Below are positions 49,301-58,411 of a stretch of 64,000 nt of DNA, in pieces. The notes below the pieces were generated by a model. That model made no database searches, was not told where the DNA came from, and was given only the letters and a program-made list of their open reading frames with translations. This stretch comes from Gossypium raimondii (Eukaryota; Streptophyta; Magnoliopsida; Malvales; Malvaceae), in contig NC_068576.1 in NCBI RefSeq assembly GCF_025698545.1, positions 51,370,390-51,434,389 of the forward strand, read 5' to 3'. The stretch's first letter is position 1, and each line of letters starts with the position of its first letter. Both the position numbers and the translations under genes were made by a program.

Positions 49301-49583
49301 GTAATATAGGGGGCTGTAGGTAGTAGTTTTACCTAATTCTTAACCAGAAAGCGTGGCTATTGTTCAAAACCATTGCCCATTGTTGCTAGAAATTAGGCAT
49401 GGAGCTCTAAGTTGCATTAGTGGTTTACTTTTGTTGTAGTAAAAGTGCTTGCATGTTTTCTTTGCTGCCCACTAGGCAAATACAACAGATGAGCTGCCAG
49501 AGCGGCTAATTGGTGCAGTTCGTGTTTCTCATATAGAGCTATCGTCTGCCATAGTTCCGAAGCTGGATGCTGATCCATCATGA
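40387..49583 (+). CDS. EDR2: ENHANCED DISEASE RESISTANCE 2 (PH-START-DUF1336), 22 coding exons
   Basis: Lipid-binding negative regulator of salicylate-dependent defence and cell death; it binds PI4P and acts at endomembranes. Exons: 40387-40524, 40900-40974, 41458-41511, 42107-42172, 42352-42455, 43128-43195, 43280-43396, 43548-43588, 43688-43788, 43937-44032, 44752-44816, 44907-44978, 45072-45227, 45614-45846, 45929-45968, 46081-46235, 46339-46440, 47287-47331, 47413-47553, 48828-48923, 49023-49124 and 49476-49583. All splice in phase to 724 residues (Arabidopsis EDR2 is ~718). The PH domain is at ~1-110 (EGWMVRYGRRKIGRSFIHMRYF). START is ~180-395 (RLLQCQNGLRIFEE, FVWPRDLCYVRYWRR, LMQVDLKGWGVGY). 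An acidic linker follows (YSDEDEEQ). DUF1336 is ~485-724 (CWRISDGNNFRVRSKHF, VPGSTHYSMVFYF, GKAVDCNYIRGPKYLEVDIDI). A 13-C run sits just before the exon 2 acceptor. Confidence 0.95.
44439..44606 (+). repeat. 28-nt direct repeat inside EDR2 intron 10
   Basis: AGGAGTGAGCCTACTTATTA followed by TTCAAGGTTTA occurs at about 44439-44468 and again at about 44575-44605, 136 bp apart and identical in the core. It probably records a local duplication or the flanks of a lost insertion. Confidence 0.8.
48000..48590. mobile_element. Foldback element in EDR2 intron 19 with A-B-A'-B' arrangement
   Basis: Block A (about 48179-48275) has its reverse complement at 48377-48475. Block B (about 48281-48360) has its reverse complement at 48476-48556. 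So the order is A, B, A', B', not the ordinary nested A, B, B', A'. Pairs match at roughly 95%. The 'GTGTGTTTGGTACGAAAGAGG' words on the left side are typical of plant MITEs. It is confined to the 1.27-kb intron between exons 19 and 20. Confidence 0.8.
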
Positions 49584-49886
49584 TTGTATTGACCACACAC
49601 AGTTCATCTATACGGATTATTTGTTCTAATATTTCATTCACATTTCCTCTTTTATCATTCAACATTACAAAAAGGAAGCCGTCACTTTTGTTTTTCCACA
49701 TGAGGTTTTCAGGAAATGTAATGAAAATTTTAACGTCTATATATAGAACAAAAAAAGTACATGGATCTATAAGATCAGGATGCCCAAGCAAAAGAAATTA
49801 ATAAGGTAGATAATAATCCTCATAATATGTCAATGAAATACAGAGGAATTATATAAATAGATTTCTCCGTGACAGAAACCTTGTGC
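49584..49886. other. Convergent 3' region between EDR2 and the UGT gene
   Basis: Only 303 bp separates the two stop codons, which face each other, so the 3' UTRs may overlap. No other feature. Confidence 0.6.
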
Positions 49887-51485
49887 TTAATGTGCATTCA
49901 GGTTAACAATAAAATCCTTGAAAGCATCCAAAGAAACAGCTGAGCTCGCTGGGAAACCCTGCTGAAATTTAGTGCTAAGCATCACAGCTTGCGTTTTAAT
50001 GTCTTCGTTTCCCATTAGCCTCTCAATCCCTTCAGCAATATCATCCTTCTTGATATTCTGTTGTGCCAGATTATCGGAAATCATGCACCCCACTTTGAGA
50101 TGATTCACTACCAATTTGGCATTGGAGTGCTGGTCACCCCTAATAGGCCATGCCAATAATGGCACCCCACGTCCGATTGCTTCCACCGTAGAATTCCATC
50201 CACAATGTGATAGAAACCCACCCGTCGATGCATGGCTTAATATTAACAACTGAGGTGCCCATCCGTGTATGATCAATCCTCTTTTACCGACCTTTTGGTC
50301 CAAACCATGTGGGAAGTAACCCTCTTCTTCAAAGACTACATCATTGGAACCAGGTTGGTTCCCTAAGAACTGAGGTGGGCCAGGTGGTGGACCTGGTCGG
50401 CCCGACCCATGTTGGTTCCCTAAGAACTGAGGTGGGCCAGGTGGTGGACCTGGTCGGCCCGACCCATGTTGGATCACCCAAATAAATGGCCTGTTCGAGG
50501 CTTCTAATGCATCAGCCAATTGCTGGAACTGTTGTTTGGTGGGAGCAACTTCAGTACCGAAAGACACGTATAGCACTGATCCATGTGGCTTTGAATCTAA
50601 CCATCCCATCACTTGATCTTCCGTAACATTAGATTGTTTGTTGGCTCGGATTTCACGATCGTGGAGCAAGGAATCGGATGATTTCCAAAACTGTTGGGGC
50701 AATAGGGGCCCAACACCCCAAACTGGTTTACCAATTTGGAGCCTTAAATAGTCAAGAAATGGGCCTTCAAGCTCATGGCAACTATTCAGCATCAATGCGA
50801 CTGAGTCCTTGGCAGTTTCCATCCATTGTGGCTGTCCACCTGGTTGGGGTGGTCCCATTTTCGGTGGTGGATGTCCAAGAGGAAACCCGTCCGCTGCTGG
50901 CGGTGGTGGTGGTCCTGGAGGCCCACGTGGAAACCCGAAGCCCCCAAGCTGGGGAGGAGGTGGTCCAGGTGGTGGGCCTTGTTTAAGATCGGAATCTGTC
51001 AAAGCCATTTCTTCAGGTAACCCAGGAAGCAAAATTGTCTCTCCAGGCTCGATATCTACCACGCGAGCCTTCCACATGGCGAACTCCAGAGCTGCTGAAC
51101 ACGCACCCGAGGTGAAAAACGCAATTGTTGGAATCTTAAGCTTCTTGAAAATGTCTGCTGTCCAATCCATCATATTATCTATTACGGCACAGGCAGGTTG
51201 GGAGGTATTCTCCAGCAGACTGGCAATGCCCTGAGCTAAATCTGAGTGATGATGATGGGGGCCGGAACTGAGCTCTGGTGGAGTAGGCGATGAAGAGGGT
51301 ATTTGGGCAACCTGAATGAGAGGATGATCATGGAAGGAAGAGGGTATAGAAGAAGAGAGATTGGAGGAAATGATGAGAGTAGCTTTGAAATTGCGAGAGG
51401 CTATGTGCTTGCACAGTTCCATGGATGGGAGGAGATGGCCTTGCCCAAAGAACGGAATCACCCATATCTGGCTTTCGCTCGACAT
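49887..51485 (-). CDS. UDP-glycosyltransferase (GT1) with two proline-rich insertions, 532 aa
   Basis: Plant family-1 glycosyltransferase that moves sugar from UDP-sugar to a small acceptor in the cytosol. Single exon. The N-terminal GQGHLLP carries the catalytic His17, with a candidate partner Asp at ~103 (VIDNMMDW). The PSPG box spans 409-452, starts WAPQ, has HCGWNS and ends with Gln452, which usually favours UDP-glucose. The usual length is ~460-490; the excess comes from two Pro/Gly-rich inserts. Insert 1 (~169-220; GPPPGPPPPQLGGFGFPRGP) lies between the N-terminal acceptor-binding strands. Insert 2 (340-377) is two exact copies of HGSGRPGPPPGPPQFLGNQ, between the WVIQ strand and the FPHGLDQKVGKRGL loop. 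The subfamily is uncertain and so is the acceptor. The frame is open and the core motifs are intact. Confidence 0.9.
   Translation of the reverse strand: MSSESQIWVIPFFGQGHLLPSMELCKHIASRNFKATLIISSNLSSSIPSSFHDHPLIQVAQIPSSSPTPPELSSGPHHHHSDLAQGIASLLENTSQPACAVIDNMMDWTADIFKKLKIPTIAFFTSGACSAALEFAMWKARVVDIEPGETILLPGLPEEMALTDSDLKQGPPPGPPPPQLGGFGFPRGPPGPPPPPAADGFPLGHPPPKMGPPQPGGQPQWMETAKDSVALMLNSCHELEGPFLDYLRLQIGKPVWGVGPLLPQQFWKSSDSLLHDREIRANKQSNVTEDQVMGWLDSKPHGSVLYVSFGTEVAPTKQQFQQLADALEASNRPFIWVIQHGSGRPGPPPGPPQFLGNQHGSGRPGPPPGPPQFLGNQPGSNDVVFEEEGYFPHGLDQKVGKRGLIIHGWAPQLLILSHASTGGFLSHCGWNSTVEAIGRGVPLLAWPIRGDQHSNAKLVVNHLKVGCMISDNLAQQNIKKDDIAEGIERLMGNEDIKTQAVMLSTKFQQGFPASSAVSLDAFKDFIVNLNAH
50355..50468 (-). 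repeat. Perfect in-frame 57-bp tandem duplication in the UGT gene
   Basis: 50355-50411 and 50412-50468 are identical, each encoding 19 residues of the Pro/Gly-rich insert 2. With no differences at all it must be recent, and it keeps the reading frame. Confidence 0.95.
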
Positions 51486-53232
51486 TCTTGTTGAAATGAA
51501 ACAGCTTTGGCTTGGTGGTTTTTCTCAATATCCAAACACGATTGATTCACCCAATTTATAGAGCGGGAAAAGGTAGGAATAGGATGAGATGAAGACTTAA
51601 AGGTTAAGGTTTTCACTGGTAGGTAGTCAAGGAAAGAGGATTGGACTTGTAGTTATGAAAAGTGAAGAGAACCAAATACAAACAAGTCATCGTTAATGAT
51701 GGACAATCTGGAACTTTCCGTGATACTGGATTTGTCCAATGAAGAAAGTTCAATTAAAGTAAGGGTCTATGAAGCACCGGGAAACCTCCTCTTTCCAGTG
51801 TCATATCGGTGCCCGACACGGACACACCACCGACACGGCTGGATACGTATCAGATCAAAAAAAAAAAACCAAATTGAACACAGTCACAGAAACGGAAAAA
51901 AAGAAACAGAAGAGAGAAGAAATACAAGGAAAGATGGGGAAGAAAAGAAACTGAAATGAAAAAATTGTGGAGAAATGGAAAGGGGCATGAAGCTGAAAAT
52001 TTTGGGCTGCTCATTATTTATAATTATTAAAGTTCTTTTTGGTACAAAATTATTAAAGTAAGCAAATATTATGATAAATATATATAATGTTTGTCTAATT
52101 TATTTATTTATTTGATTAAAATTTTAATTTTTACATAAAAAGATTAGTTTAATTATAAATAAATAAAATTATTAATAATTTCTTCTAGAAAAGAAACATT
52201 ATCATGTTATTATTGTCATGTACACTATACTCGTATTCTAATTTTTTTTTTTTAAATTATCATATCACTATATTCGTGCTTCATTAAGTAAAAATGAGAG
52301 ATCTTTTTTTGAAACAGTAAAAATGAGAGATCTATAGAATAGTAAGAGGGCCAGAAATGCTAGGGTAAGCAAAGCATAGACTGGGAATTTCAGCAGCCCT
52401 TGAATTGCATGGATCACAGTCAACAAACCTGAGGATGAGATTTGATAAATGTGGCTATTGTCGACCAAGACACGATTAAAGCAACAGATGATCCAGGAGT
52501 TTGTGAAGAATGAAATTAATAGAATTTATAAAAATATTAAAAGGTAAATCTGTCATTATATTATAGTTAAAGAAAAGGTTACTGTCATTATTTCATTTAT
52601 TATGATAAACCAAACAGTTTAATGATAGTGCGAGATCAGTTTGAAAATAGAATTGTCGGATTTAATTATAATTTAAATGTTTCGTTCAATTTTTTATGTT
52701 GAATTTTAGAGTATCTAAAATGATTTACTCTTGTCACAACAAAAGGGTATGCTAAAGCTTTAATTTAAACAGGTTGCTTGAATGATTTATTCTTGTCACA
52801 ACAAAAAGGTATGCTAAAGCTTTAATTTGAACAGGTTGCTTGAAGGAGATCAATACTACTCAAAATAGCTATTTGGGATATTAAGCAGATGTTCACTATG
52901 AAGAGAAATTAAGTTGATTGTTTAACTAAAATGTTTTCTATTGAGATTGATGATATGCTGAGAGTAACACGTGTGCATAAGGAATTGATTTAGCAAGACA
53001 AAGCTGCTGGTACTTTTGTTATCTCATTTTTTATTCACCAAAAAATCTGTCCGACAGAAGTTGCTCTTTCTTCCTCGTTATATGGACACTAATGTGACAT
53101 TGTTGTGCGATACCAAGTGCCTTTCGTGTGTGTTTTGACTTTTGATCATCTTCTGTTGAAGTTGAAGAGTTTTTTAAGAAAAAAAATCATGAAAACATGC
53201 GGTTTCCATTTACAGCACTAACAAACTTGTAG
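51486..53232. other. Intergenic between UGT and PHL11-like genes
   Basis: UGT promoter to about 51700. At about 51795-51850 the GC-rich ATCGGTGCCCGACACGGACA-type word is a common plant repeat fragment. A 62-bp tandem repeat lies at 52719-52842. From 52850 to 53010 a stretch with many part-frames may be old retroelement debris. No gene. Confidence 0.45.
52719..52842. repeat. 62-bp tandem repeat, two copies
   Basis: 52719-52780 and 52781-52842 share AATGATTTA(C/T)TCTTGTCAC, AACAAAA(G/A)GGTATGCTAAAG and ACAGGTTGCTTG, with three differences. Confidence 0.9.
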
Positions 53233-54731
53233 CTATGTCTGGTCTTTTAAGTCAAATGCAGTGGAATCTCCTTCAACTTCAAGCTTAACATCTTTGCTGT
53301 TTTCTCTCCGTCTCCCTCCATAATTCTGAAAAGCAGAGCAGTTGGCCTTGTTTAAAACGCTGAAGTTTGTTTCTTCCTCACCATTCCCTTCGCAATAATT
53401 TATATCAATCGAGACTCTCTTTTGGGCTTTCTCTAATATTGCTTGCAAGTACTTCCCTTGTGCATCTATTCTCATCTGCAGTTTCTTCTCTACCTACAGT
53501 AAATACAAATTACGAGCTTGAATAGCAAAATTCGCCAACTGACAGAATATACTACTGTTTTTCTCTTAAAGGGTAAATTAACCTCAAGTTGCTCTTGCAA
53601 CGTCTGTTGTACTTCTAGCTGATTCTTCAATGCTTCTGCCACTGGGATTTGTCTGTTTCATTTGCATATTCAGTGCACTTTTGACAGACCCAAAAACGAA
53701 AAACAGTCTGAAAAGATGATATCCTAATTTGATTCTCAATTTCTAGCCGCTGTAAAGTCTGATGTAACCAGTGAATACTCAAGCAGAAGCAGAGGTTCTG
53801 ATTACGAAGCAGAAATGATAAATAGAGTTTGCGAAGTACCTTTGCTCACTGTCAGCTCTTGGTGAATTGGTGATGATAGTCCCTGAAAAATGATTGCTAC
53901 ATTGTACATATGAACTCCCTAAATTAAGGAATAGCAGCCATCACCACAACAACCAACTTATCACCCTTTTAAGAAATATTTGTATATTTCTAATCAACCA
54001 ACTTACCACCATTTACTTTGTTTAGGTCTACTGCATTTTGTTTCCGTGTCTGCTGTCCTAGTCTGTATTTCTATAAAATAAGCAAAATCACCACAGTGCA
54101 ATGTTTAAAAAAATAATTGAAAAGCAAAAGGGAAGCATGCTTGAAAGCATTAATGGCATTGTCCTATGCTATTTACCTGTAAATGGCTCTTCAAATGGTA
54201 GAGTGTTAAGCCCTTCATGCCCATCAACCTTAGGACGGACTTTGGAGTTGCTTCTGAAAGCAGAATTTCACAATAACATCAGACTACAATGTAAAAACTA
54301 TGCCAAGGTGATATTTCAATATACTTATATCATTTCATTAATAATAAAAAAATAGAATTACAATTTAGTACAAGAAGAAGATTCTACTTAACGAAAACCA
54401 GAGTGTTTTTCTACTATAAAAATTTTGCTAATAACTCATACACGAGTGCCTTATTTGTTTCATATTGTCTATAACCTGCTTCTTGTTGCACCGTATATGA
54501 AAGAAATTGAAAGATATGTATCTAATTGCACAAAATAGTAGAAACAGCGTAAAGAGGTAGAGAAGACTAACTGTCAGGGCCACCAAGTTTAGTTACGGCA
54601 TCGACAAATCGGTCGTGAAGATCAGCCGTCCATCTCAGTCTCGGCTTCGGGTCTCTGCTCATCACTACCTCATTTTCGTACCAATAGTTCCCTTCTCCAC
54701 CACCGCCTCCGCCATAGTTTAATCTCTCCAT
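53233..54731 (-). CDS. PHL11: MYB-CC (GARP/PHR1-type) transcription factor, PHL11-like, 6 exons
   Basis: Nuclear DNA-binding protein of the PHR1-like family. Exons on the minus strand: 54731-54572, 54253-54177, 54070-54007, 53883-53841, 53652-53583 and 53493-53233. They join in phase to 224 residues. The start [20 protein letters not shown] is followed by the SHAQKYF-type single MYB repeat at ~28-84 ([35 protein letters not shown]). A MYB-CC coiled coil is at ~125-165 ([23 protein letters not shown]). The C-terminus is acidic. None of these exons is long, so the protein is easily missed by simple ORF finding. PHL11 is the best name because At5g45580 (PHL11) sits next to the MOB1/EDR2-type genes in Arabidopsis; other small PHL members remain possible. 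Confidence 0.88.
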
Positions 54732-55787
54732 CTCATCAAATTCTCTCCTTAAAACTGAAAGGGAGTTGATTTTCCAAATGTCAAATAGGATTCTTTTGAG
54801 AATGAGAATTGTAAACAGAGTTTTTGCTGCTTCAACTTCATATAGATTAGCAGAGTATTTTTATTTTTGATTTACTCAGAAATGGACAAAGAATTTTTAT
54901 ATCTTAACCCCAGAACATGCAGAGCAAAGCTCGGCGACGAATCTTAAAAGCAAACAAACATGATTTACATTTACAACAAAACAAACGCGGCATAATAATT
55001 TTCTCCCACTTCTCCGGTCTACGTTTACGTTAGGCGTTCCACCGTTGATTTTCCTAGTTTGATGATCCAACGGTTATTTGAGAGACAATAAGAAGTGGAT
55101 GCAGCTTGGAGCGAGACGTAGCAAATTGGTAAAAAGGGTTCGTGACGGTTCCACGTAAGTGCCAGCGTGTAATATTCGGTGGCAAAAGAGAAGAATGGAA
55201 TATTCAATGAGTCACGTGGCGGGCCCACAGACGCAAGCGTCACTCAGGTTACATCGTCGTCTTTCCACATGGCCTGGGCCGGCAAGGAAGGCACGTGTCA
55301 TATTAACCGTCAATAACGGGGGACTCAATATTCGCAATGGCTCGACCCCAACATGGAGGTAGGGTGCAATGCCAGTAAAAAAAACCAAAAAGGTGCCCAA
55401 CGAATTAATTAATACAAATTTAATAGTATTTATTTATTTTAGAGTTTTTATGACGTGCTAGTATATATTTCATTGTTGAGGTAAATGTTTCTCATCTTAT
55501 CCATGGTTGTAGGTTTGGATATAGAGTAGTTTTAAAACTTGTGGTTACTGTATATCTTTTTAATGAGTCTACTAAACACAAAATATTAATTATTGAACTC
55601 GCCTTAATAAATACTTTGAACAACAACAAAAAAAATTTATTATTAGCCAAATACTAGTGTATGTCTAAATGGTCCTTAGGGAATGAAGACTAAACCTTTT
55701 AGATTGGTCTATTAAAGATTTGCAAGTGGTAAACATGTGTTATAAATTGATAACATGTCAAGTTGGGTTTAATTAGTTCAATTTTTG
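54732..55787. other. Promoter region of the PHL11-like gene and intergenic DNA
   Basis: About 54732-54960 is likely the leader and core promoter of the PHL11-like gene. 55120-55330 is unusually GC-rich for this window and carries several ACGT elements. The rest is AT-rich with no gene. Confidence 0.5.
55147..55300. promoter_or_regulatory. Cluster of ACGT-core (G-box/ABRE-like) motifs
   Basis: CCACGTAAG (~55151), TCACGTGGC (~55212) and GCACGTGTCA (~55292) occur within 150 bp, about 420-560 bp upstream of the PHL11-like start. Such CACGTG boxes bind bZIP/bHLH factors. Whether they act on this gene is inference. Confidence 0.45.
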
Positions 55788-55795
55788 TTCACAAG

Positions 55796-56362
55796 TAGAC
55801 CTATTCATGAGCCAAGCATTCTCCCAAGCCCAAAGGTCCGCTTGAAATTCAGAAAGGTTTTAACAAAAATATTAGGCTTGAGCAAAAAAAATAGGGCCGA
55901 TTAAAATATGAGTTGAGCTTGGGCTTGAACATTCAATGCCCGAGCTCAGCTCGACCCGATCAATTTTAAGTTTATAATATTTTATATTATGTTATTTTTA
56001 TATATTATGTAATTTAAAACATATTAAAAAATAAACTAATACTAAATAATATAATACTACTTTAATGTAAACATTAAAAAAATGTTAAGATTGACTATAT
56101 AAAAATTTTCAATAAATAAAAAATGTTTAAAAGTATTAATTATTAAAATAAAACAATATAAATATATATTTTTTAAATTTAAAAAATAATATGGGCAGGC
56201 CTAAAATGGGCTTAGACGAATTTTTTGCAAATATGGACGAGTTTGGACAAAATTTTAGGCCTAGATTTTAGGTCGGGCCGGACTTAGGAAAACATAAAAT
56301 ATATTAACATCATGCTTAGGCCCGACATAAACCTGACCTAGCCCGGCCCATGAACACCTCTA
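55796..56362. mobile_element. hAT-type MITE with perfect 8-bp target duplication
   Basis: Left end TAGACCTATTCATGAGCC and right end GGCCCATGAACACCTCTA are inverted. Both flanks read TTCACAAG (55788-55795 and 56363-56370). The interior has AGCTCGACCCG and TTTTAGGTCGGGCC words and a very AT-rich middle. 567 bp, no coding sequence. Confidence 0.88.
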
Positions 56363-56446
56363 TTCACAAGTATAATTAATTATTAATTATTATTTTATCA
56401 TATAAAATTGCTTTATATATAAAGTTACTGAAATTAATAAAATTAT

Positions 56447-57430
56447 GGGTAAATTACACAAACAGTCACTCAACTTTGGGGTAGCTAACAAAACAGTCAC
56501 CTAGGTTTTATTTCAGTCACTCAACTTTTAAAAAATAACAAAACAGTCACTAACGTTATAAGAAAGTGACAAAACAGTCACTGATTAACAGTTTCCGTTA
56601 GTGTCTTAACGGGACCGCTGATGTGGCAAGTTAACTTGCCACGTTGGATGTCCACAGTGAAACCCACCCAAATTAAAAAGAAATTGAAAAAAACCCCTAA
56701 TAACAGAGAAGAGAAGAAGAAAAAGAAGAAGAATGCATCGAATGATTTGCTAAGGTTTGAAATTTATACTTATAGGCGGCATTCGACACCGGTGCCATGG
56801 TTACAAAAGGGACAACTGAAAACGGTATCAAGCTTATCCATTCGCTTCTTAGGAGTAAACTTTGCTCTTAATTTCCTCTTTCCCATCCTTAAATCCCTTC
56901 AACACATCAAATTACAACCAAAATCAGCATGAAATTTTCCAGAATTTCGCAACAAATTTAAAGTTCTTACTAAAAATCAAATTCAAATTTCAAACCCTAG
57001 AAAATCATTTGATGCTTTCTTTTTAAAGATAAATAATTAGGTTAAGCAGCAAGAAAAATCTATTTTCTTAAATTTTCTTTCTCCGGAAGAAAAACACAGC
57101 AAAAAAATTGGGTATTTTCTTCTTTTTCTTCTTCTTATTCTCTATTATTAGGGTTTTTTTTTTAATTTCTTCTTAAATTTGGTGGATTTCCACTGTAGAC
57201 ATCCACGTCCAATTTGGCAAGTTAACTAGCCACATCAGCTAGTTAACTTGCCACATCCACGGTCCTGTTAAGACACTAACGAAAACTATTAATCAGTGAC
57301 TGTTTTGTCACTTTTTTATAATGTTGGTGTCTATTTTGTTATTTTTTAAAAGTTGAGTGACTGAAATGAAACCTAGGTGACTGCTTTGTTAGCTACCCCA
57401 AAGTTAAGTGACTGTTGGTGTAATTTACCT
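56447..57430. mobile_element. Pack-MULE: Mutator-like element carrying an ELOF1 gene piece
   Basis: Terminal inverted repeats of about 290 bp (56447-~56735 and ~57117-57430) start GGGTAAATTACAC / AGGTAAATTACAC and are ~90% identical. They flank about 380 bp of single-copy DNA. Target duplication is a perfect 9 bp, TAAAATTAT (56438-56446 and 57431-57439), the Mutator hallmark. The unique middle includes, on the minus strand, the first 37 codons of transcription elongation factor 1 (56886 down to 56776). No transposase is present, so this is a gene-capturing non-autonomous element. The arms contain 'AACAGTCACTCAACTTT' words shared with the intron element at 25572. Confidence 0.92.
56776..56886 (-). 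pseudogene. ELOF1: Captured 5' fragment of ELOF1 (transcription elongation factor 1 homologue)
   Basis: The minus-strand frame from the ATG at 56886 reads MGKRKLRAKFTPKKRMDKLD, then TVFSCPFCNHGTGVECR. This matches the universally conserved start of Elf1/ELOF1 (basic tail, then the first zinc-ribbon pair Cys25 and Cys28). Full proteins of ~85-90 residues continue with a second CxxC, which is absent here: after Arg37 there is one more codon and a stop. The 5' side up to ~57116 may be captured leader sequence. Few changes from the conserved protein are visible (Leu6, Phe10, Thr11, Gly33), so capture is not very old. Confidence 0.88.
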
Positions 57431-57439
57431 TAAAATTAT

Positions 57440-58330
57440 ACAAAAAAAACTATTTTTTAATTGAAAAAAAAATAAATGAACTAAATTGATTCAACTGTTA
57501 GAATTGAATTCTACTCGTTTAGTTGTTTTTAATATTTAATTTGATTTTTTGTTAAAAAATTAAAATATTGTTTAACAACCATATTTTTTTTTAAATTCAA
57601 TCTAAACATCAATGCAGTATGCACAAAATATACTAAACATTTTAAAAATCATATTATATGTATTGTTAATACACAAGTCTCGTACACTATCATTGAATTA
57701 TATTTAATCACTTCATTAATTAACAAAATAATGAAGTACCTATACATAAATATCCCTAAATTTATTTAAATTGGAAAATTGATATCCATTCAGGTTTGGG
57801 CCGGGCTCGACTAAAAATTCAGACCATTTATTAGGCCCGGGCCGGGTCCAGCCCGAAAAATGGGCCTAAAATTTTACCCAAGTTCGAGCCAGATAAAAAT
57901 GCTAAAACCCGAGCCCGACCTGTATTAATTTTTTATATTATTTTATATAATTTTTAAATATATATAATACATCAAAAATATTAAAAACATCAAAATAAAT
58001 ATTTCCCAACAAATTAAAAATAAAATTTAAAATATATGTAGACTTAAATAACACTAAGATAAATGCAACTTAACAATCAAATGCCTCTAAAATAATAACA
58101 AAATTAACAATAAAATAAGTTTTATACAATATCCAAACAATAACAACAAAATAGTAGCAACATAATAGTAAAACGGTAGCAAAAGAGGGAGAAAACAACA
58201 AGAAAATAACAATTAAAAACAAAAAAAGAGAGTAGATTTTTTTGTCCTTCAGTTAATTCGGACCGGGCCGAGCTCGGGCAAAAAATACCTTACTCGAGGC
58301 CCGATCCGTTTTTTAAACGGGCCTTATTTT
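57440..58330. other. Intergenic AT-rich DNA with a second GGGCC-type element
   Basis: After the Pack-MULE the DNA is AT-rich to about 57790. From about 57796 to 58411 there is a decayed element with GC-rich ends (GGTTTGGGCCGGGCTCG at left, GCCGGGCCAAGTC at right), related in style to the hAT MITE at 55796. Its target duplication could not be identified. No gene. Confidence 0.45.
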
Positions 58331-58411
58331 TTTGTCCAAGCCCATTTTTCGGACCTATATTTTTGTCCAAACCCTCTCACATTTCGGACAGGCCTTCTGC
58401 CGGGCCAAGTC
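57796..58411. mobile_element. Decayed hAT-like MITE with GGGCC-rich ends
   Basis: Inverted GC-rich ends (GGTTTGGGCCGGGC and the complement of GCCGGGCCAAGTC) enclose an AT-rich core of ~600 bp. It shares the words AGCTCGGGC and GGCCCG with the intact element at 55796. Ends are approximate. Confidence 0.5.

Noticed and set aside
50678-51234. Plus-strand open frames across the UGT gene
   Set aside because: Antisense shadows of the proline-rich coding part; the minus frame carries all UGT motifs.
52850-53010. Possible remnant of a retroelement RNase H end
   Set aside because: A few suggestive residues only; too short and too decayed to assign.
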